From Sodalis sp. Psp (GTDB lineage: Bacteria > Pseudomonadota > Gammaproteobacteria > Enterobacterales > Enterobacteriaceae): a stretch of 64,000 nucleotides of DNA. The position numbers and the translations under genes were made by a program. The DNA lies in NCBI GenBank assembly GCA_024648745.1, contig JAHCVB010000002.1, positions 312,169-376,168 on the forward strand. The letters run 5' to 3'. This document shows, piece after piece, positions 55,698 to 64,000 of this stretch (its first letter is position 1; the number at the start of each line of letters is the position of its first letter). The notes beneath the pieces were generated by a model that ran no database searches, was not told the DNA's origin, and saw nothing but the letters and a program-made list of their open reading frames with translations.

Positions 55698-56912
55698 ATG
55701 GCGCTTAATCAGGCTACTATTGTAGTTCACAGCGGGTTGAATAATGACGAACAATTCGGTTGTGTTGTCCCGCCAATTACCCTTTCTAGTACGTACAATT
55801 TTACTGACTTCAATCAGCCCCGCGCCTATGATTATTCTCGGCGTGGTAACCCGACACGCGATGTCGTTCAGAGAGCGCTAGCGGAACTGGAAGAGGGTGC
55901 AGGAGCAGTGATGACCAGCAGCGGCATGTCGGCTATTCATCTAGTCTGTACAGTATTTCTGAGGCCCAGCGATTTTCTAGTAGCTCCGCATGATTGCTAC
56001 GGTGGAAGCTACCGGCTATTCGAGAGTTTGAGCAAGCGCGGTTCCTATCAAGTGCAGTTTGTCAATCAGGCAAATCAACAGGAACTGACAGAAGCGTTAT
56101 CCTTTAAACCGAAGCTGGTATTCATCGAAACGCCCAGTAACCCGTTATTGCGAGTAGTGGATATCGCCGCCATTTGCCGCGCTGCGCATAAGGCAGGCGC
56201 ATTGTGTGTCGTGGACAACACCTTTATGAGTCCGGCGCTGCAAAAACCGCTGGCTCTGGGAGCCGATCTAGTCGTACATTCTTGCACTAAATATCTTAAC
56301 GGGCATTCCGATGTAGTCGCGGGCGCAGTTATTGCCAAAGAAGTGACCGTAGCCACTGAACTGGCCTGGTGGAGTAATAATATTGGAGTGACTGGCAGCG
56401 CGTTCGATAGTTACATGTTGCTACGCGGTATACGCACCCTAACATCGCGGATCCATCAGCAACAGAGTAATGCCCAGGCTATTATCGCTTATTTACAGAA
56501 ACATCCCCAGGTGAAAAAGTTATATTACCCCGGTCTGATAAAGAACCCTGGCCACGAGATAGCTTGCCGTCAGCAAAGCGGATTTGGTGCGATGCTCAGC
56601 TTTGAGTTAGATGGCGACAAAAACACTCTGCGACAGTTTTTGGCCGCGCTGAGGCTATTTACCTTGGCCGAATCCCTTGGGGGCGTAGAAAGTCTCATTT
56701 CTCATGCTGCGACCATGACGCATGCGGGGATGACCGCCGAAGCGCGTACCCGAGCTGGTATCGGCGAAACACTGCTGCGTGTGTCTGTTGGAATTGAAGA
56801 CAGCAAAGATTTAATTGCCGATCTGGAACAAGCTTTCCAAATAGCGCTCAAAGGAAGTAAGCTAAGCGCGGACAACATCACTAATGTGAAATGCTTACCG
56901 GCGGAGAGCTGA
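55698..56912 (+). CDS. metB: cystathionine gamma-synthase
   Basis: MetB joins O-succinylhomoserine and cysteine to cystathionine, a PLP reaction in methionine synthesis. The ATG at 55698 gives 404 residues (E. coli 386; the extra lies at the C-terminus). Blocks: YDYSRRGNPTRDVVQRALAE, APHDCYGGSYRLF, VDNTFMSPALQKPL, the PLP lysine in HSCTKYLNGHSDVVAGA and LAESLGGVESLISHAATMTH. In E. coli metL follows; here it is lost. The frame from 55680 adds six unlike residues. Confidence 0.95.
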   Translation: MALNQATIVVHSGLNNDEQFGCVVPPITLSSTYNFTDFNQPRAYDYSRRGNPTRDVVQRALAELEEGAGAVMTSSGMSAIHLVCTVFLRPSDFLVAPHDCYGGSYRLFESLSKRGSYQVQFVNQANQQELTEALSFKPKLVFIETPSNPLLRVVDIAAICRAAHKAGALCVVDNTFMSPALQKPLALGADLVVHSCTKYLNGHSDVVAGAVIAKEVTVATELAWWSNNIGVTGSAFDSYMLLRGIRTLTSRIHQQQSNAQAIIAYLQKHPQVKKLYYPGLIKNPGHEIACRQQSGFGAMLSFELDGDKNTLRQFLAALRLFTLAESLGGVESLISHAATMTHAGMTAEARTRAGIGETLLRVSVGIEDSKDLIADLEQAFQIALKGSKLSADNITNVKCLPAES

Positions 56913-58540
<1,628 letters not shown>

Positions 58541-60304
58541 TCTGGACGGCGGGGTAAACCAAGACCGACTAATTGGCACTGTTCGATAATAACCACACCA
58601 ACGCTTGCTATTCTTCCTTGCTATTTCCAAAATCCTTAAGCCAGCTCGTCTAACTTGAAAGCGTTGTGCTTCATTTTTCAGCCAGTGTTGGCAGCTCTGT
58701 GATAACACCATTGTCGTATTAGACTGTGTTCCTGTAATTGTTATGAACGGTGCAGTAGCTCTGCCCAGTATGTGCAGCGGATCAGATATTATGCAAAGTG
58801 ATGGATTTGGCGATCCACAATAAGACGACCATTCACGATCGTTGTTAGAATATAGAATCAGCATGACATCAGTATTGTCCATTAGTTGATCTTGTTGACT
58901 GGATTCCATGTTTTTCAGTTCAGCACTAGCGTTCTCAGCATCAACTGGATCTGGATTGCGTTCAGGAAAAATTCAAGGAAATAGAGCTACAGACTTTTAA
59001 CACCGTTGATAGAGCGGATCGGCGTTTCGACAGATGTGAGCCTGGCAGTAGTTTGCTACGCTTCTATGCTTCTAGCAGTTAAATTCGATACCAGTTACAA
59101 AAAACAAACAGTGTGTTAATATAGTGTCGGATGTACAGACGTAAGCGTATTTCATCGAATAGATTGCACTTATCCCTAGTGATGCTCTAAAATTACACCT
59201 GTATTAATTTAAGATAAACTTCCAGATATTTATTCACTGCCGCTAGTAAAGCTAATGTTGGTAAAACTTAAGTGTAATCTTGTTTAAATCTGCCGCCGAC
59301 CGTAATCCTTTAAGATGCCGTTATTTTCGCAAATATGCCAATTATTCGTGGCGCGGGTAGCGATATTCTTGCTAACAAATAGCTACTGATTCTGGGGGTA
59401 GGCTACTATCTGCGCGATCGATCAGTTGAGGTTCCATAATTCCGCGCCAATAGCTTGATGATATGTTGTGATGGTAGCAAACAACAAGAAAAACCAACCC
59501 TGTCATCCCTCTCTGAGGATGCCTCGAGCATAAATAGAGTGTCTTTTGTAGTACTCTAGAGTCAAAACTGACTGTCGCACCAGTATACGTCAGACCCATT
59601 GCTACTTAACTCATGTAGCATTGCAATTTGGTAAGCTTACAGTATGGTGAGACAGTTGAAGAGTTTGTTAATTAAGTAACTTACATTATTTATTTTTACC
59701 AGCACAATCCACTTGAATAATTAAGACATCTTCGTTGTCGTCAGGTCTTGCTTGACTTTACAAAACTTCCCCTAAAGGTGGCTATCTGCTTTGAATCAGA
59801 TATTTTTAGCTTTTAGTGTAAGTTGTCTGTGTTTTAAGTATTAGACAACACGCCTGTAAAAGTAGAAACGCACTTCGACATCGTATCAACCATTTTAATT
59901 GTATTCCTCATATAACTTTATAAGTACTTAGACTCATAGAAGTATTCTCAAGAATACAATAGCCGATGTTATCGTAATGTTCACTCACTACACGATACAT
60001 ATGCTTTACTTAGTCGTCCTTATGAAGGTGCCTTCGCCACCAGGATTCGAACCGATTAACGATGATGTCATGCTTATACTCTCATTCCATAACTCTTCAA
60101 ACCTATTTAATACAAATTCACAACTTAATTATGACAGCGGCATGCTGGTACAGTACAGATCGCCCTATCTTGTCTTTGTTAACGCTAGAGCAAGGACTGC
60201 TAAAACATACTAGTTATAAAATTACATGGCTTATATCAACGCTATTATAATAAAGTTTGATACAGTTACTTTCTTATGTCAATAAGGCGAGACTGGAAGT
60301 CTAT
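58541..60304. other. eroded metF-fabR region
   Basis: About 1.76 kb. In E. coli a long run of genes including katG, ppc, argECBH, oxyR and sthA separates metF from fabR, so a large deletion is implied. A minus-strand protein-like stretch at about 58560-58900 could not be assigned. At 60035-60062 the minus strand carries a tRNA T-arm-like motif (see findings). Confidence 0.45.
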
Positions 60305-60907
60305 ATGGGCATCAGAGCACAACAAAAGGAGCGGACCCGACGTTCACTCATTGAAGCAGCATTCAGCCAGCTCAGCGCTGAACGCAGCTTTTTCAGCCTA
60401 AGTTTACGTGAAGTCGCCCGTGAAGCTGGTATCGCACCTACCTCGTTTTACCATCATTTTCGTGACGTGGACGAGCTTGGCCTCACCATGGTTGACGAAA
60501 GCGGTTTGATGTTGCGCCAGCTAATGCGTCAAACACGACAGCGCATCGCTAAGGGTGGTAGCGTGATCCGAACCTCAGTGGCCACATTCATGGAATTTAT
60601 TGGCAATAATCCCAATGCGTTTCGCTTGTTACTGCGTGAACGATCCGGTACATCCCGCGCTTTTCGTGCTGCGGTAGCGCGGGAGATCCAGCATTTTATC
60701 GCCGAGCTTGCTGATTATCTAGAAATTGAGAACCATATGCCACGTAGCTTTATCGAAGCACAAGCAGAGGCGATGGTAATAATCGTCTTTAACGCCGGTG
60801 CGGAGGCACTAGATGTTGATTTTAAGCAACAGCGCCAGTTAGAAGAGCGTCTGGTTCTGCAATTGCGCATGATTTCTAAGGGAGTTTTTTACTGGTACCG
60901 TCGGTAG
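60305..60907 (+). CDS. fabR: TetR-family unsaturated fatty acid synthesis repressor FabR
   Basis: FabR represses fabA and fabB in response to the ratio of unsaturated acyl thioesters. From the ATG at 60305 it has 200 residues. The TetR helix-turn-helix is [18 protein letters not shown]. The ligand domain keeps [40 protein letters not shown] and the end [15 protein letters not shown]. It lacks the 15-residue tail of E. coli. Its regulator partner sthA is not seen upstream. Confidence 0.95.
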   Translation: MGIRAQQKERTRRSLIEAAFSQLSAERSFFSLSLREVAREAGIAPTSFYHHFRDVDELGLTMVDESGLMLRQLMRQTRQRIAKGGSVIRTSVATFMEFIGNNPNAFRLLLRERSGTSRAFRAAVAREIQHFIAELADYLEIENHMPRSFIEAQAEAMVIIVFNAGAEALDVDFKQQRQLEERLVLQLRMISKGVFYWYRR

Positions 60908-61699
60908 GGAAAATGTTGCTCTACAACAAAAGAAGATAAAACATAATCTAATTTTTCTAGAATTTATGTTGTACTGACTATATCAGTGCTATTGTCATAA
61001 TTGTGATGGACTAATTGTTTTGGTGACAGCAAACGTTTTGCTGGGACTATTGCTGTACAGAGTAATGATGGATATCTTGCGATTGCTGCTTTCCGCTAAG
61101 GACAAAATACTCCCACAACCTTAAATTATTAGTGATAACTCAGATCGTTTGCAGCAGTCGTTTTCTTCAGTTAGTTTTGGTGCTAATGGTAGAGGTACAG
61201 TAACACATGAAGGTATCGGTTGAAATACTGATTTTTAATTGACGACATATGGCTGATTTAGATAAGGTGAAATACGTAGAGATGTGAATGGAACACGGTA
61301 ATAGCATGTTAAACGTAAATTCCTAATGAATATCATGCATATGCTGACAACAGCACTTAATTCTGACCTCAAAGCAACCATAATGCAAACGTTAAATCTG
61401 AATTTCCTATTATCTAATTGTAATATACACGAAAAGCTATAACTGTAATCTTTGGCCTCTATATTTAGAGAAAGTAAATTATTCAGAAGCAGAGTTCCAA
61501 ATCAACCATTAACTATCTCGACAATGACTGTGTGTAGTGTAATACTAGGAATTTTATATGATACAATTTAAAATTACATAGCCCTATAAGTTTAGCAGGA
61601 GTAGACAGGGAAGACAAGAATTCTCAGTTCAACTGAGCAAACAACACCTAACAGAACAACGCCACCTGAGAAGTGAAGGAATTATGACTTACCGGTATA
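60908..61699. other. eroded fabR-rrn region
   Basis: In E. coli yijD, trmA, btuB and murI lie between fabR and rrnB. Here about 1 kb of AT-rich DNA remains and I recognise none of them. An open stretch around 61020-61120 reads like a short hydrophobic helix but has no family. Confidence 0.5.
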
Positions 61700-61728
61700 T
61701 TGCGAAAATACCGATAAAATGATAGAAT
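61700..61728 (+). promoter_or_regulatory. candidate rrn promoter P1
   Basis: TTGCGA (61700-61705), a 17-base spacer, and TAGAAT (61723-61728). A plausible sigma-70 promoter in the rrn P1 position, weaker than P2 by consensus. Confidence 0.45.
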
Positions 61729-61943
61729 AGGCCGAGTCGTTCACCTTAGAGAACGACTGCCTATTAAACTATTAGGTAAGCGGGAGCTGCCAACACGAAT
61801 TCTGAAAGCAAAATAAGTGAATTTTCTGAAAAACTAATTAGAATTATCTTAGTATTTACCTTTGCTAACTGCTGGTCAGAAACAACCGGTTCGGAGAGTT
61901 AAGTTTTGACAGAAGCAAGCGCTCAGTATAGGTAAATAAAAGC

Positions 61944-61971
61944 TTGACTCTACAGCAGAAGAATGTAATAT
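61944..61971 (+). promoter_or_regulatory. rrn promoter P2
   Basis: TTGACT (61944-61949), a 16-base spacer and TAATAT (61966-61971), followed by GCTATCC. The same -35 box and spacing as E. coli rrn P2, about 170 bases before 16S. Confidence 0.75.
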
Positions 61972-62009
61972 ATGCTATCCGTGCTAACTTAAAATAACAG
62001 CAGCACATC

Positions 62010-62025
62010 GCTCTTTAACAATTTA
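62010..62025 (+). promoter_or_regulatory. rrn leader boxA antiterminator
   Basis: GCTCTTTAACAATTTA is the conserved enterobacterial boxA that loads NusB-S10 for antitermination. Confidence 0.9.
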
Positions 62026-62046
62026 TCAGACAATCTGTGTGGACAC
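62024..62046 (+). repeat. 5' arm of the 16S RNase III processing stem
   Basis: TATCAGACAATCTGTGTGGACAC is the exact reverse complement of 63712-63734, on the far side of 16S. The two arms pair in the precursor to give the RNase III site. Confidence 0.92.
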
Positions 62047-62144
62047 TCACAAGACGATATCGACATAAAAACATCAAGTCTTGAAGAGTGAACAAACGAA
62101 TATTCATTCGAATACCAGTTTTAATTCTTTGAGCATCAAGCTTT

Positions 62145-63686
<1,542 letters not shown>

Positions 63687-63711
63687 ACTTGAAGGAGATA
63701 CGTTAAGTGAC

Positions 63712-63734
63712 GTGTCCACACAGATTGTCTGATA
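63712..63734 (+). repeat. 3' arm of the 16S RNase III processing stem
   Basis: GTGTCCACACAGATTGTCTGATA, exact reverse complement of 62024-62046. Confidence 0.92.
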
Positions 63735-63804
63735 ACTATAACGAGCAAAACAATCTGTTACAGCTCTATTATTCACAATGCCGATTTTCGTGCCCCTTTT
63801 CTGT

Positions 63805-63880
63805 GTCCCCTTCGTCTAGCGGCCTAGGACACTGCCCTTTCACGGCGGTAACAGGGGTTCGACTCCCCTAGGGGACGCCA
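63805..63880 (+). tRNA. gltT: tRNA-Glu (anticodon TTC)
   Basis: 76 bases with encoded CCA. The acceptor is GTCCCCT/AGGGGAC, the T arm AGGGGTTCGACTCCCCT and the anticodon loop CTTTCAC with TTC at 63838-63840. The spacer location is that of gltT in rrnB-type operons. Confidence 0.97.
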
Positions 63881-63887
63881 CTCTTGT

Positions 63888-63925
63888 TATTCCACAACCC
63901 ATTTTACCAAGTGGGTTGTGGAATA
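63888..63925 (+). repeat. 23S leader processing hairpin
   Basis: TATTCCACAACCCA (63888-63901) pairs perfectly with TGGGTTGTGGAATA (63912-63925), 14 bp with a ten-base loop. It lies between tRNA-Glu and 23S. Confidence 0.7.
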
Positions 63926-63926
63926 C

Positions 63927-63940
63927 TGCTCTTTAACAAT
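63927..63940 (+). promoter_or_regulatory. spacer boxA before 23S
   Basis: TGCTCTTTAACAAT repeats the leader boxA. It shows that the 23S gene follows beyond the window edge. Confidence 0.85.
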
Positions 63941-64000
63941 CCGGAATAAGCAAAATTTGAAATATATGCTGAAGTGAAAACTCAGTATGCAAATCTCTCA

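Overview
The window reads as a piece of the chromosome of a host-restricted enterobacterium. The closest fit is a Serratia-like insect symbiont of the Ca. Serratia symbiotica type. That assignment rests on the proteins (SecB ends in QDA, the LPS core set is waaE/wabG rather than the E. coli K-12 set), on enterobacterial rRNA and tRNA genes, and on gene order close to Yersinia and Serratia. It is an inference, not a search result. Intact genes are spaced far apart. The gaps, often 0.5-2.3 kb and AT-rich, are not new DNA: wherever I could read them they hold frame-broken corpses of the genes that stand there in free-living relatives.

Layout. 1-5.9 kb: rplY, a probable yejL remnant and tRNA-Pro(GGG) in long eroded DNA. 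5.9-12 kb: amiD, a fragment of mrdA (PBP2) butted against lgt, a ptsP stump, rppH, a broken mutH and a class I fumarase. 13.7-21.6 kb: yicC | rph-pyrE, decayed slmA, dut-coaBC, decayed radC, rpmB-rpmG, frameshifted mutM, coaD. 21.6-32.8 kb: LPS core locus coaD-waaE-waaA-wabG-(unknown pseudogene)-wabH-(waaL remnant)-(glycosyltransferase pseudogene)-waaC-waaF-hldD. 33.4-38.5 kb: frameshifted yibQ, an envC stump, the intact yibN-grxC-secB-gpsA-cysE operon and a trmL tail. 38.5-47.4 kb: cpxA-cpxR, pfkA, an sbp remnant, tpiA, fpr, emrD. 47.9-54.1 kb: hslU-hslV (with a conserved sigma-32 promoter), ftsN, priA, rpmE. 55-61 kb: metJ, metB, metF, fabR. 61.7-64 kb: start of an rrn operon with promoters, boxA, 16S rRNA, RNase III stems, tRNA-Glu(UUC) and the 23S leader.

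Functional picture. Translation, glycolysis (pfkA, tpiA), phospholipid and cysteine precursors, CoA synthesis, pyrimidine salvage, envelope stress sensing (CpxAR) and heat-shock proteolysis (HslUV) are kept. Mismatch and oxidative repair (mutH, mutM), nitrogen-PTS (ptsP), nucleoid occlusion (slmA), septal amidase control (envC), sulfate binding (sbp) and O-antigen ligation (waaL) are broken. The LPS is expected to be a truncated rough type with heptose, Kdo and a few core sugars.

I saw no CRISPR array, intact insertion sequence, prophage, toxin or defence locus, and no convincing undescribed system. The most useful signals are the pseudogene series, a 16-bp perfect hairpin at 40902-40936 and a few structured or repeated motifs in the eroded DNA.
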